Origin: Streptomyces coeruleorubidus
Lineage (GTDB): Bacteria; Actinomycetota; Actinomycetes; Streptomycetales; Streptomycetaceae
Length of the DNA stretch: 64,000 nucleotides
Reading direction: 5' to 3'
NCBI RefSeq assembly: GCF_028885415.1
Contig: NZ_CP118527.1
Location: forward strand, 7,750,001 to 7,814,000
In this document: positions 33,322 through 44,995 of the stretch, piece by piece
How positions within the stretch are numbered: the stretch's first letter is position 1
Layout: every line of letters begins with the position of its first letter
The notes under the pieces: model-generated
What the model was told of the DNA's origin: nothing
Database searches by the model: none
The model's input: only the letters and a program-made list of their open reading frames with translations
Program-made: the position numbers and the translations under genes

Positions 33322-34590
33322 ATGACGCACGGGTCGGCGCGGCGTGAGGACGCCGTCGACGAGGGCTTACCCGGCACCCGTCCCCTGTGGCGGCAGCGGG
33401 ACTTCGGCATCTTCTGGGCCGCGCAGACCCTCTCCGTGCTCGGCGACTCCTTCGCGCTGATCGCCCTGCCCCTGCTGGTGCTGGAGGTCACGGGCTCGGT
33501 CGCGCGGATGGGGCTGCTGACGGCGGTGGGCGGGGCGGCCTCGGTCGTGGCGGCGGTGTTCGCCGGGGCCGTGGTGGACCGGGTGGACCGGCGGCGGCTG
33601 CTCATCGCCTGCGACCTGGTGCGCATGGGGCTGTACGGGGTGATCCCGCTGGTGTGGCTGTTCGGCCCGCAGCTCTGGCTGCTGTACGTGGTGCTGCCGC
33701 TGTGCGAGGCCGTGGGCATGCTGTTCGCGGTCGGCTACGTCACGGTCGTACGGGGCCTGGTCGGCACCGGGCAACTCACGGAGGCCAACGGCCGGTTGAA
33801 CGCGACGGCCGCCGCCGCGGGTGTCCTCGGACCACTGTGCGCCGGTCTGGTCGCCGCCTGGTCCGGTCCGGCCGCCGCGGTCGGCGTGGACGCGGCCAGC
33901 TTCGGGGTGTCGGCCACGTGCCTGTTCTTCGTACGGTTGCGCAAGCGCAACCCGGACGAGCACACCGACCGGCGCACCGGCCTGTGGCGGGACCTGCGCA
34001 CCGGCGTCGCCTTCCTCCACGGCCACCCCGTGCTGCGTTCGCTCACCGCCCTGCTGTTCGTCTTCAGCTTCCTCACGCTCGGCCTGAACGACCTGGTCAT
34101 CTACCACCTCAAGCACGACCTCGGCCAGGACGACGGCACGGTCGGCACCGTCATGGCGGTCGGCGCGCTCGGCACCATCACCGGCGCCCTGCTCGTGGCC
34201 CGGTTCCGTCGCCGTCTCGGCTTCGGGCCGACGTGGACCGGCTCGGTCGCGGTGTGCGGACTGGCCTTCGCGGGGCTCGGCTGGGCCCGCGACGTGCCGG
34301 TCGTGGCGGCCCTGAGCGCCGCGTTCCTCGCCTGCGTCGGCATGGCGGGCACCTGCTCGATGTCGCTGCGCCAGGAGGTCACGCCCGAGCACCTCCTGGG
34401 CCGCGTCACCTCCGCCTTCTGGACGCTTCAGTACGCGGCGGCACCCATCGGCGCGGCCGTCCTCACCTGGGCCGCGGAGGAACAGGGCACGACACCGGTC
34501 GCCCTGGCCGCCGGAGCGACCTGCGTCCTGCTGGCCGTGACGGCCCTGTTCACCCCCATCCGCGGGTCGGGTCGGAACCTCACCCGTTGA
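33322..34590 (+). CDS. MFS transporter
   Basis: 422 residues with 12 predicted helices. MFS markers are the N-terminal FGIFWAAQTLSVLGDSFALIALPLLVLEVTGS, the A-motif-like loop VVDRVDRRRLLIACD between helices 2 and 3, and GLVGTGQLTEANGRLNAT. This layout fits the macrolide-efflux-like (MefA/enterobactin exporter EntS) MFS branch. Likely a drug or siderophore exporter, substrate unknown. Its last 11 bases overlap the convergent ABC permease gene end. Confidence 0.88.
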   Translation: MTHGSARREDAVDEGLPGTRPLWRQRDFGIFWAAQTLSVLGDSFALIALPLLVLEVTGSVARMGLLTAVGGAASVVAAVFAGAVVDRVDRRRLLIACDLVRMGLYGVIPLVWLFGPQLWLLYVVLPLCEAVGMLFAVGYVTVVRGLVGTGQLTEANGRLNATAAAAGVLGPLCAGLVAAWSGPAAAVGVDAASFGVSATCLFFVRLRKRNPDEHTDRRTGLWRDLRTGVAFLHGHPVLRSLTALLFVFSFLTLGLNDLVIYHLKHDLGQDDGTVGTVMAVGALGTITGALLVARFRRRLGFGPTWTGSVAVCGLAFAGLGWARDVPVVAALSAAFLACVGMAGTCSMSLRQEVTPEHLLGRVTSAFWTLQYAAAPIGAAVLTWAAEEQGTTPVALAAGATCVLLAVTALFTPIRGSGRNLTR

Positions 34591-35386
34591 CCCCGCTGTA
34601 GTACCCCAGACTCCACCTCCACAGCAGCCGCGACCCCAGATACGCCAGCAGCCCGAGCAGCGGTGACGCCGCCGCCAGCCAGTACGGCACCCCCGTCGTG
34701 TGGCCGTGGCCCGTCAGGACCGCCGCCGGGAAGTAGGCGACGAACGCGAGCGGGAGGCCGTAGGTGAGGAGGCCGCCCACCGCCTTGGGGAGGACGTTCA
34801 GCGGGTAGCTGCCGAACGTGCCGAGGAGTTCCTCCAGCCAGCGGCCCCAGTAGTCGGCGGCCGGGAAGCGCAGGGACGCGCTGGCCACGACCGTGAACAG
34901 CGCCGCCTCCAGGAGCATGCCGCCGAGCACAGCCGCGATGAGATACGTGATGCGGCCCGCCGTCCAGTCCAGGTCGCTGCGGGACAGCGCTCCCACCATC
35001 AGACCGGCCGCGACCGTGAGGTCCCCGATGGCGTTGGTGGGGAAGAACGCCAGCTGTATCTGCCGGTGGACCGGCATCGGGCGCATCAGGTAGATGTCGA
35101 CCCGGCCTTCCTGGATCTGCCGGCCGGCCCAGTGCATCCGCCCCAGGAACAGCACGAACAGACCGTGCGCCAGCATCCGCGTCGCCGGGATCAGCAGCAC
35201 GTCCGAGCTGTCCCAGCCGCCCATCCCGGCGAACCGGGACAACAGCACCGTGGCGAACACGATCACCGACACCTGCCAGATCGCCCCGATCGCGATCATC
35301 AGCAGGAACTCGGTGCGGTACTCCATCTGCGCGCGGAAGTTGAGCGCCGTGACGCGCCAGATGATCCGCAGAGCCTTCACCGACAT
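34580..35386 (-). CDS. ABC-2 family permease (second subunit)
   Basis: 268 residues, six hydrophobic helices, with the ABC-2 permease features AQMEYRTEFLLMIAIGAIW near the start, QIQEGRVDIYLMRPMPVHRQ in the cytoplasmic loop and PLNVLPKAVGGLLTYGLPLAFVAYFPAAVLTG near the end. It is the third gene of an exporter operon (ATPase 36193, permease 35388, this one), with one base between the two permease genes. The gene organisation resembles DUF990-type and viologen-exporter-type systems. The cargo is unknown. Confidence 0.85.
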   Translation of the reverse strand: MSVKALRIIWRVTALNFRAQMEYRTEFLLMIAIGAIWQVSVIVFATVLLSRFAGMGGWDSSDVLLIPATRMLAHGLFVLFLGRMHWAGRQIQEGRVDIYLMRPMPVHRQIQLAFFPTNAIGDLTVAAGLMVGALSRSDLDWTAGRITYLIAAVLGGMLLEAALFTVVASASLRFPAADYWGRWLEELLGTFGSYPLNVLPKAVGGLLTYGLPLAFVAYFPAAVLTGHGHTTGVPYWLAAASPLLGLLAYLGSRLLWRWSLGYYSGVNG

Positions 35387-35387
35387 C

Positions 35388-36191
35388 TCAGCCTCCCTGC
35401 GAGATCACGCGCCGGGCGGCCCGCCGCCACAGCAGCCGGGTGAACAACGCCAGCAGCACGACCCACGCGGCCTGGACGGAGAGCTGGAAGGCCGCGTCGG
35501 ACAGGGGGATCCGCCCCACGTACAGCGACAGCGGCACGCTCAGCGTGGCCTGGAAGGGCAGGAAGGCGCTCATCGTCAGGAACCAGTCCGGGAAGAACCA
35601 CAGCGGCGCGTACACCCCGGACAGCAGGTTCTGCGCGAACAGCAGGATGAGCATCGCGGCGGTGTTGCGGACCGTCCAGAAGCACAGCTGGTCGAGCACG
35701 AGCATGACGTAGTACAGGACCCACTGGCCGAGCAGCATGCTGAGCACGAACACCCCGGTCACCGCGGCCGAGCGGGGCGGTTCGACGACGCCCGCGGCGA
35801 GGCAGATGACGTATCCCGTCAGCGCCCACGCGAGCCCGTACAGCTGCTCGCCGGCGGCCCGCAGGGCGTAGTAGCGCTGCGGCGGCAGCGGACGCAGGTA
35901 CCAGTAGACGATGGTGCCGAAGTGCATGTGCTGGAGGACCGTGTCCCGGCCCGCGTACTGGTCCAGCTCCCGCAGCCGGGACGCCAGTACGGCCAGCACG
36001 GCGTAGGTCACCGCCTGGTCGCGGCTCAGCCCTGCGGTCGTGCCGGTCTGTGCGTACAGGCCGCGCCACAGTGACCAGACCAGCACCACCTGCACGGCCA
36101 GCCGGAGCGCGACGGCGGTCATCCGGGGCGGGGCGTTCAGCTCGCCGAGCGGGGTGACGCGGGCGGCGCGCCAGGCGTGCGGCGCGGCCAC
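35388..36191 (-). CDS. ABC-2 family permease (first subunit)
   Basis: 267 residues with about six helices. The pair with 34580 suggests a heterodimeric membrane domain: AGRDTVLQHMHFGTIVYWYLRPLPPQRYYALRAAGEQ is the loop equivalent of RPMPVHRQ in the partner. It starts one base before the end of the ATPase gene at 36193, so the three are translationally linked. Substrate unknown. Confidence 0.85.
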   Translation of the reverse strand: MAAPHAWRAARVTPLGELNAPPRMTAVALRLAVQVVLVWSLWRGLYAQTGTTAGLSRDQAVTYAVLAVLASRLRELDQYAGRDTVLQHMHFGTIVYWYLRPLPPQRYYALRAAGEQLYGLAWALTGYVICLAAGVVEPPRSAAVTGVFVLSMLLGQWVLYYVMLVLDQLCFWTVRNTAAMLILLFAQNLLSGVYAPLWFFPDWFLTMSAFLPFQATLSVPLSLYVGRIPLSDAAFQLSVQAAWVVLLALFTRLLWRRAARRVISQGG

Positions 36192-36192
36192 G

Positions 36193-37197
36193 TCAGACCT
36201 CCTCGGCGTGCACGTACGCGGCCCGCATCACGTCTTCCAGGTCCGCCTCGTCCAGGGCGATGTCCGTCACCTCGAACCGCTCGATCACGGCCTTCAGCGC
36301 CTGGTGGACGGTGGGCGCGTTCGCCCCGTCGGGGCCGAAGACGGCCTGCGCGCCGTTGTGGCGGAGCACCGTGATGCCGGGCGGCGGGACGACCTCGGCG
36401 TGCGGGTCGGCCAGCGTGGCCCGCACCTGCCAGGTCGAGCCGAACTTCCGGCGGATCTCGTCGAGGGTGCCGTCCAGGACCAGCCGGCCGTGGTTGACCA
36501 GCACCACCCGCTCGGCGAGCCGCTCGACCTCCGTCATGTCGTGCGTGGTCAGCAGGACCGTACGGCCGCGCTGTTCGACCTGGTGGCGCAGGAACTCCCG
36601 CACCTGCTCCTTGACCACCACGTCCATGCCGATCGTCGGCTCGTCGAGGAAGACCACCGGCGGGTCGTGCAGCAGGGCGGCGGCCAGATCGCTGCGCACC
36701 CGCTGGCCGAGGGAGAGATGACGGACCCGGGTGTCCCAGAACGAGGACAGCTCCAGGATGTCGTCGAACTCCTTGAGCCGGGCGGCGTGTTCGGCCTTCG
36801 GCACCTCGTAGATGTCCCGCAGGATCGCGAACGACTCGCGCACCGGCAGGTCCCACCACAGCTGCGTGCGCTGCCCGAAGACCGCGCCGACGTTACGGGC
36901 GTTGCGCTCCCGCTCCCGGTACGGCACCACGCCCGCGACCCGGGCCTCACCGGACGTGGGCGTGAGGATGCCGGTGAGCATTTTGATGGTGGTGGACTTG
37001 CCGGCGCCGTTCGGGCCGAGCAGGGCGAGGAGTTCGCCCGGGGCCACGTCGAAGCTGATGTCGGTGACGGCGTGCTTGGCCACCCGCTCCGGATTGACCA
37101 GTGATCTGACGGCGCCCAGGAAACCGGGGCGGCGGACGGTGGTGTGGAAGGTGCGGGACAGCCCCCGGACCTCGATGGCGGCACTCAACCGGCTCAC
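36193..37197 (-). CDS. ABC transporter ATP-binding protein
   Basis: 334 residues from the GTG at 37197, which has AAGGAAG at a good distance; an earlier frame-open start at 37290 adds an unlikely leader. Walker A GPNGAGKST, Q-loop VFGQRTQLWWD, signature LSLGQRVRSDLA, Walker B VVFLDEPTIGMD and H-loop LTTHDM are all present. The C-terminal ~90 residues form a DrrA-like extension. It powers the two ABC-2 permeases downstream and is probably an exporter of a small amphipathic molecule. Palindrome TCGATTAATCGA lies upstream. Confidence 0.92.
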   Translation of the reverse strand: MSRLSAAIEVRGLSRTFHTTVRRPGFLGAVRSLVNPERVAKHAVTDISFDVAPGELLALLGPNGAGKSTTIKMLTGILTPTSGEARVAGVVPYRERERNARNVGAVFGQRTQLWWDLPVRESFAILRDIYEVPKAEHAARLKEFDDILELSSFWDTRVRHLSLGQRVRSDLAAALLHDPPVVFLDEPTIGMDVVVKEQVREFLRHQVEQRGRTVLLTTHDMTEVERLAERVVLVNHGRLVLDGTLDEIRRKFGSTWQVRATLADPHAEVVPPPGITVLRHNGAQAVFGPDGANAPTVHQALKAVIERFEVTDIALDEADLEDVMRAAYVHAEEV

Positions 37198-37298
37198 CAA
37201 CTTCCTTGCGGGGAACGCAGTTGCGGCCGGTCGGCTTCGAGGGCCGACCGGCCGCGGATGACGTCCCGACCCTGTCGGAATGTCGATCAATTGGTCAA

Positions 37299-37310
37299 TC
37301 GATTAATCGA
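37299..37310. promoter_or_regulatory. palindrome TCGATTAATCGA upstream of the exporter operon
   Basis: A perfect 12-bp palindrome in an unusually A+T-rich stretch (37284-37320) between the ABC ATPase start and the beta-galactosidase stop. A neighbouring ATTGGTCAAT adds partial symmetry. It fits a dimeric repressor site (TetR or MarR size) for the exporter operon. No regulator gene is adjacent, and no clean -35/-10 was found. Confidence 0.45.
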
Positions 37311-37327
37311 GTTCTTACATCGATTTC

Positions 37328-40207
<2,880 letters not shown>

Positions 40208-41089
40208 TCAGCCCTTGATGCCGGTCTGGGCGATCCCCTGCACCAGCCAGCGCTGGAGGAAGAGGAAGACGAACACCAGGGGCAGGATGGAAATGGCCGT
40301 GGCCATGAAGATCAGGTGGTAGTTGACGGTCTGATTGGTCATATACGACGACAGCGCCACCTGGACTGTCCAGGCACTCGGATCCTGTCCGATGACCAGG
40401 GGCCAGAGGAAGGCGTTCCAGCCGTTGATGAAGGTGATCGTGGCGATGGCCGCGAAGAAGTTCAGCGAGTTCGGCACGACGACACGCCAGTACGCGCCCC
40501 AGTAGCCGAGTCCGTCCACGCGCGCCGCCTCCTCGAGCTCCTTCGGGAACCCCAGGAAGTACTGCCGGAACAGGAAGCACGTGAAACCACTGAAGAGGCC
40601 CGGGATGATGAGACCCCGGTAACTGTCCACCCAGCCGAGGGACGAGACGAGGACGAAGCTCGGCACGAACGTGACGGCCGTGGGGACCATCAGGGTGACC
40701 AGAACGGCGTAGAACACCTTGTTGGCGTGCTTGTACGGGATCCGGGCGAGGCCGTAGCCGGCGAGCGAGCAGATCAGCAGGATGCCGGCGGTGTGCAGGA
40801 CGGCGACGACCACGGAGTTCCACATGGACTGAGCGAAATCCACGGTGACGTCGTTGAAGGGTTCGGTGAAGTTGCCCCACTGGATGGTGGTGGGGAACCA
40901 CTTCCACTCCTCGCCCGTGATCTCCGGGTCCGTCATCAGGGAGTTGCGGACGATCAGGTAGAAGGGGACCAGGAAGAGGATCGTTGCGACGCCGGTCGCG
41001 ATGTACAGACCGGTGTTGCCCATGACGCCGCCGCGCTTGGCCTTGACCGGCTTCGCGGCCTTCGTGACGTCGGGTGCTGTGGTGGTCAC
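40208..41089 (-). CDS. carbohydrate ABC transporter permease (MalG type)
   Basis: 293 residues, six membrane helices. The cytoplasmic EAA loop is ELEEAARVDGLGYWGAYWRVVVPNS and the sequence ends in WLVQGIAQTGIKG, characteristic of MalG-type subunits. It overlaps the start of the MalF-type gene by 4 bases (41086-41089). No ATPase is encoded here, so the operon must borrow a shared MsiK-type ATPase, as is common in Streptomyces. Confidence 0.93.
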   Translation of the reverse strand: MTTTAPDVTKAAKPVKAKRGGVMGNTGLYIATGVATILFLVPFYLIVRNSLMTDPEITGEEWKWFPTTIQWGNFTEPFNDVTVDFAQSMWNSVVVAVLHTAGILLICSLAGYGLARIPYKHANKVFYAVLVTLMVPTAVTFVPSFVLVSSLGWVDSYRGLIIPGLFSGFTCFLFRQYFLGFPKELEEAARVDGLGYWGAYWRVVVPNSLNFFAAIATITFINGWNAFLWPLVIGQDPSAWTVQVALSSYMTNQTVNYHLIFMATAISILPLVFVFLFLQRWLVQGIAQTGIKG

Positions 41090-42051
41090 TTGGACTCCTC
41101 ACCCCTTCCGAAGCCCATGATCTTGCCCTGGAACAGGGTCACGACGCAGATGAGCAGGGTCAGGACGACAGCGCCCGCGCTGCCCGCGCCGTAGTTCTGG
41201 TTCTGGCCGAGGGCCATCTTGTACAGCTCGACCAGCGGGGGCTGGCCCCAGGTGGCCTTGGCGAGCAGGTTGAAGAACTCGTCGAAGGCCTGGTAGGCGG
41301 CGATCAGCAGGAGCAGGATCACCGCGGTGGACGTGGCCCGCAGCTGGGGCAGTGTGATGTGCCGGAAGGTCTGCCAGCCCCGCTTGGCGCCGTCGATGGC
41401 GGCGGCCTCGTACAGCTCCTGCGGGATGTTCTGGAGTGCCGCCAGGAAAAGGATCATGAAGAAGCCCGACTGGAGCCACAGGCGGACGGTCACGATGACC
41501 AGCCAGTACCAGGGCGGATCGGGGTTGGCCAGCCAGGCGATGTTCTCGACGCCGAACCAGCCGAGCACGGTGTTCGCCAAGCCGAAGCGGACGCCGTTGA
41601 AGATGGACATCTTCCAGATCAGTGAGGCCGCCACATAGCTGACCGCGGTCGGCAGGAAGAACACCGACCGGAAGAACGCCCGCATGAACCGCACCCGGTT
41701 CACCAGCAGGGCGAGTCCCAGCGACATGGCCCAGGTGGCGGGCACGATGAACGCGGCGAACACGGTGAAGGTGACCAGCGAGTTCCTGAAGTTCGTGTCC
41801 GTCAGGATCTGCTTGTAGTTGTCGAAGCCGACGAAGTTGCTCGGCGTGACCGTGAAGCGTGCCTCGAAGAAGCTGAGCCAGATGCTCCAGCCGATGGGCA
41901 CGAAGACGAAGATCACCAGGCCGATCAGGAACGGACCGGTGAAGAGCCAGAAGTTGAAGGTGCTGTTCGCCCTCAGGCCCCGCCGCGGCCGGGTCTTGGA
42001 GACCTTGGCCGGGGCGGGCTGGGCGACCCCGCGTGTGGTGGTGGTCGACAT
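41086..42051 (-). CDS. carbohydrate ABC transporter permease (MalF type)
   Basis: 321 residues with six helices and an N-terminal cytoplasmic segment. The EAA loop is ELYEAAAIDGAKRGWQTFRHITLPQLR. It is second in the operon, between the binding protein (20 bp upstream) and the MalG-type permease (4-bp overlap). Together they form an uptake channel for an oligosaccharide, probably a galactoside given the downstream beta-galactosidase. Confidence 0.93.
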   Translation of the reverse strand: MSTTTTRGVAQPAPAKVSKTRPRRGLRANSTFNFWLFTGPFLIGLVIFVFVPIGWSIWLSFFEARFTVTPSNFVGFDNYKQILTDTNFRNSLVTFTVFAAFIVPATWAMSLGLALLVNRVRFMRAFFRSVFFLPTAVSYVAASLIWKMSIFNGVRFGLANTVLGWFGVENIAWLANPDPPWYWLVIVTVRLWLQSGFFMILFLAALQNIPQELYEAAAIDGAKRGWQTFRHITLPQLRATSTAVILLLLIAAYQAFDEFFNLLAKATWGQPPLVELYKMALGQNQNYGAGSAGAVVLTLLICVVTLFQGKIMGFGRGEESK

Positions 42052-42071
42052 GTCGAGATCCGTCCGGCGGC

Positions 42072-43337
42072 CTAACCGAAGAGCTTCTTGAGTTCGGCGT
42101 CGACCTTCTTCTCACAGGCGTCGAGCGCGGCCTTCGGGTCGCCGTTCTTGCGGACGGTGTTGGCGATCACGTCCCAGAAGGAGGCGATCATGGCCTGCGT
42201 CCAGCCGATGTTGTCGAAGTGACCGAACTCGTTGAAGAGCTTCACGCCCTCGGCCGGCAGGCCGGACTTCAGCTTGTCCGCGGACTCGGCGAGCGAGGTG
42301 CGCGGCGGGATGTGGAAGCCGTAGGAGGTGGCGAAGTCCTCCTGGTACTGCTTCTGGTCGATCCACAGCCACTTGACGTATTCCTTGGCCGCCTCGACGT
42401 TCTTGCTCTTGGCGTTGACGAACATCGACCAGCCGCCGTTGTAGACGGACTGCTTGCCGGCCGAGCCGACCTTCGGGAAGGGGAAGATGCCGATGTCGTC
42501 GCCGAGCGCCTTCTGCATGGCCGGCATGGCCCACATGCCGCACCACTGGATCGCGGTGAGGCCCTGGATGAAAGCCGACGGGTCCCACGAGTCGGCGGGG
42601 GCGTCGAGGAGCAGGTTGCCGCTGGTGAAGAGACCGCGCAGCTGCTTGAGGCCCTCGGCGACGGCGTCGGTGTTGAAGGCGGGCTTGTTGTCCGCGGTGA
42701 GCGTGTCGGCGCCGGCCGACCAGATCAGCGGGCGGTCCACCGAGGTCAGGTCGTTGCCGAGGAAGATGCCCTTGACCTTGCTCGTGGTCAGCTTGTCGGC
42801 AGCCTCGATCAGCTCCTCCAGCGTGGTCGGCACCTCGATGTTCGCCTTCTCGAACATCGAGGGCCGGTAGAAGAGGAACTGCGGGTCGTCGATCATCCGG
42901 ACGCCGTATATCTTGCCGTCGACCGTGTGCGACTTGATGTCGGCCTGGTTGAAGTCGTCCTTGACCGGCTCGATGATGTCGGTCAGGTCCGCCACCTGGC
43001 CGCTCTTGACCATCTGGATCTGCGGGTGGAACTCGAAGACGTCCGGCGCGTTCTTGGTGAGCAGCGCGGCGAAGAGCTTCTGCTCGAAGTTGTTGCCGGT
43101 GATCCACTGCGTGGTCACGTTGGCGCCCTTGTAGGCCTTCGCGTACCGCTTGACGGCCTGCTCGACACCGGCCTCGCCGTACGCGTGGAAGTACTGGACG
43201 AGGCCCTTGCCCGACCCGGCCCCACCGCCCCGGCCGGTGTTGCTGCCGCACGCGGCGAGTCCGCCGGCGGCGGCCAGGCCCATCGCGGCCCGCAGTACGG
43301 TTCGGCGGTCCCAGTTCATGTTGCTCGATGCCGACAT
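42072..43337 (-). CDS. extracellular sugar-binding lipoprotein
   Basis: 421 residues from the ATG at 43337 (AGGAC upstream). The signal has DRRTVLRAAMG, a twin-arginine-like start, then the lipobox LAACG with the lipidated Cys near residue 33. Family-1 solute-binding fold: YFHAYGEAGVEQAVKRY, ITGNNFEQKLFAALLTKNAPDVFEFH, IQWCGMWAMPAM and GGWSMFVNAKSKN. It captures the sugar at the membrane for the permeases. It is first in the operon, so its upstream region holds the operon's operator. Confidence 0.92.
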   Translation of the reverse strand: MSASSNMNWDRRTVLRAAMGLAAAGGLAACGSNTGRGGGAGSGKGLVQYFHAYGEAGVEQAVKRYAKAYKGANVTTQWITGNNFEQKLFAALLTKNAPDVFEFHPQIQMVKSGQVADLTDIIEPVKDDFNQADIKSHTVDGKIYGVRMIDDPQFLFYRPSMFEKANIEVPTTLEELIEAADKLTTSKVKGIFLGNDLTSVDRPLIWSAGADTLTADNKPAFNTDAVAEGLKQLRGLFTSGNLLLDAPADSWDPSAFIQGLTAIQWCGMWAMPAMQKALGDDIGIFPFPKVGSAGKQSVYNGGWSMFVNAKSKNVEAAKEYVKWLWIDQKQYQEDFATSYGFHIPPRTSLAESADKLKSGLPAEGVKLFNEFGHFDNIGWTQAMIASFWDVIANTVRKNGDPKAALDACEKKVDAELKKLFG

Positions 43338-43451
43338 GCTGACGTCCTTGTCTCGAGTGCGGCTGCGGCTCTTCGGCTCACTGCCTGATGGCTCACGAGC
43401 TGGCGGCTCGCGCCGGATGGCTCAAAGAGAGGTGCGGTGCGGGACGCTAGA

Positions 43452-43525
43452 GCTTCGGCTAAGGCTTCGGCAAGGGGTTGGACGAAGTCTGTTCGAAGCG
43501 TTGTGTCCGGTTCGCGATTTCGAAC
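43452..43525. promoter_or_regulatory. operator region of the sugar-uptake/beta-galactosidase operon
   Basis: Contains a tandem repeat (GCTTCGGCTAAG then GCTTCGGCAAGG, 43452-43475) that merges into TTCGGCAAGGGGTTGG (43466-43481), and an inverted repeat GTTCGAA (43491-43497) / TTCGAAC (43519-43525). The 16-mer matches 14 of 16 bases of TTCGACAAGGGGTTAG before the ROK gene (44890). This is the best candidate for a ROK-controlled site, upstream of the binding-protein gene. Confidence 0.55.
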
Positions 43526-43557
43526 ATGCGGGGGTGGCGGAGGAGTTGCTTCCGCCG

Positions 43558-44817
43558 CTACGGGGGTGGAGCGGTGGTGCGGCTGCGCGCGAGGGTGGTG
43601 CGTTTGCCGTTCTTCTGCCCGACGGCCTGGAGCGCCCCTTCGAGCGCGAACGTCGCCGCGCCCAGGCACACCGGGTCGGTGGGGATCGGGGAGAGGACGA
43701 TCTCGGTGGCGGCCAGCGGCCGCGGCAGCGCGTGCCGGGCGACGGCCTCGCGCACCTCGTGCAGCAGCGGTTCGCCCAGGGTGCGGGCGACCCAGCTGCT
43801 CAGCACGACGATCTCGGGGTTGAACAGGTTCACCAGGTCCGCGACGCCGGCGCCCAGGTAACGGGCCGTCTCCTGGACGACCTTGCGGGCCACCGGGTCG
43901 TCCGCCGCGACCCCGCGCGCCAGCGCGTCGATGGTCGCCGTCTGGTCGTCCGGGTGCAGCAGTGCGCTGTCGGGGCCGATCTCGCGCAGGTTCAGCATGA
44001 TGCCGCGCGCGCCGACGTACGTCTCCACGCAGCCGTGGTTGCCGCAGCGGCACAGGCGTCCGTCCAGCACCATCGTGGTGTGGCCCCACTCCCCGGCGCT
44101 GTTGCTCACCCCGCGGTGCAGCCCGCCGCCCAGGACCAGCCCGGCGCCCACCCCGGTCCCGAGGTTGACCACGACGGCGTTCCCGCGCCCGCGCGCCGCC
44201 CCGAACCACAGCTCGGCCACCGCGCTGGCACGCAGCGGGTTGTCCAGGTGCAGCGGATAGGCGATGTGCTCGGTGAGCAGGTCGAGCAGCGGTACGTCGT
44301 GCCAGTCCCAGTTGGGCGCGTACTCCGAGGTGCCGGTGGCGCGGTCCACCTGCCCCGGCACGCTCACCCCGACCCCGAGCACCCGGGCGCCCTCGATGCC
44401 GGCCTGGGTGACCACCGAGCCGACCGCGGTGGCCACATGGCCCACCACCTGCTCCGGCAGGCTCTCGCCTGCGCGCACGTCCTCCTCGGCGCGGGCGAGG
44501 ACGTTCAGCCCCAGGTCGAACAGCTCGACATGGACGTACGTCTCGGCGATGTCGACGCCGATCAGCGCGCCTCCCGAGCTGTTGACCGCCACCAGGCCCC
44601 GGGGGCGGCCGCCGGCCGAGTCCTCGAAGCCGACCTCCGTGATCATGCGGAGGTCGAGCAGCTCGCCGACGAGGGTGGCGACCGTGGCGAGACTGAGGCC
44701 GGTGGCGGCCGCCAGCTCCTGCCGGGAGGTCGGTGACTCGGCGATGATCTGGCGCAGCACCTCGTAGCGGTTCGCGGTGCGGATGTCACGTGATGTGCGC
44801 TTCACCAGGGTGCCCAT
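43558..44817 (-). CDS. ROK family transcriptional regulator
   Basis: 419 residues from the ATG at 44817. Alternative starts at 44856 and 44805 are in frame, and none has a clear ribosome binding site. N-terminal winged HTH: RYEVLRQIIAESPTSRQELAAATGLSLATVATLVGELL. ROK sugar-binding/kinase-like domain: LIGVDIAETYVHVELFD, GVGAGLVLGGGLHRGVSNSAGEWGHTTMV, and the zinc motif CRCGNHGCVE. Some ROK proteins are sugar-responsive repressors. Its neighbour operon and shared promoter motif suggest that it controls galactoside uptake and itself. Confidence 0.9.
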   Translation of the reverse strand: MGTLVKRTSRDIRTANRYEVLRQIIAESPTSRQELAAATGLSLATVATLVGELLDLRMITEVGFEDSAGGRPRGLVAVNSSGGALIGVDIAETYVHVELFDLGLNVLARAEEDVRAGESLPEQVVGHVATAVGSVVTQAGIEGARVLGVGVSVPGQVDRATGTSEYAPNWDWHDVPLLDLLTEHIAYPLHLDNPLRASAVAELWFGAARGRGNAVVVNLGTGVGAGLVLGGGLHRGVSNSAGEWGHTTMVLDGRLCRCGNHGCVETYVGARGIMLNLREIGPDSALLHPDDQTATIDALARGVAADDPVARKVVQETARYLGAGVADLVNLFNPEIVVLSSWVARTLGEPLLHEVREAVARHALPRPLAATEIVLSPIPTDPVCLGAATFALEGALQAVGQKNGKRTTLARSRTTAPPP

Positions 44818-44889
44818 CCCTTCCCAGACCGGCTCGGGCCGGGTCGACTTCGGCACCGGCGCGGCGCAAGGCTATGGGCTGCCGGGACT

Positions 44890-44923
44890 TTCGACAAGGG
44901 GTTAGGAAAGGGGCTTTATAAAG
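44890..44923. promoter_or_regulatory. ROK gene operator region
   Basis: TTCGACAAGGGGTTAG (44890-44905) repeats the motif of the sugar operon promoter, followed by the perfect palindrome CTTTATAAAG (44914-44923). It lies 34-106 bp from the possible ROK starts, which suggests autoregulation. Confidence 0.5.
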
Positions 44924-44995
44924 TGCGCTCCTGGTGAGAGCTGGTGGTGGCCGATCGTGGCCCGCTCATGATGCCACCGGACCCGTGCGGGTGCT

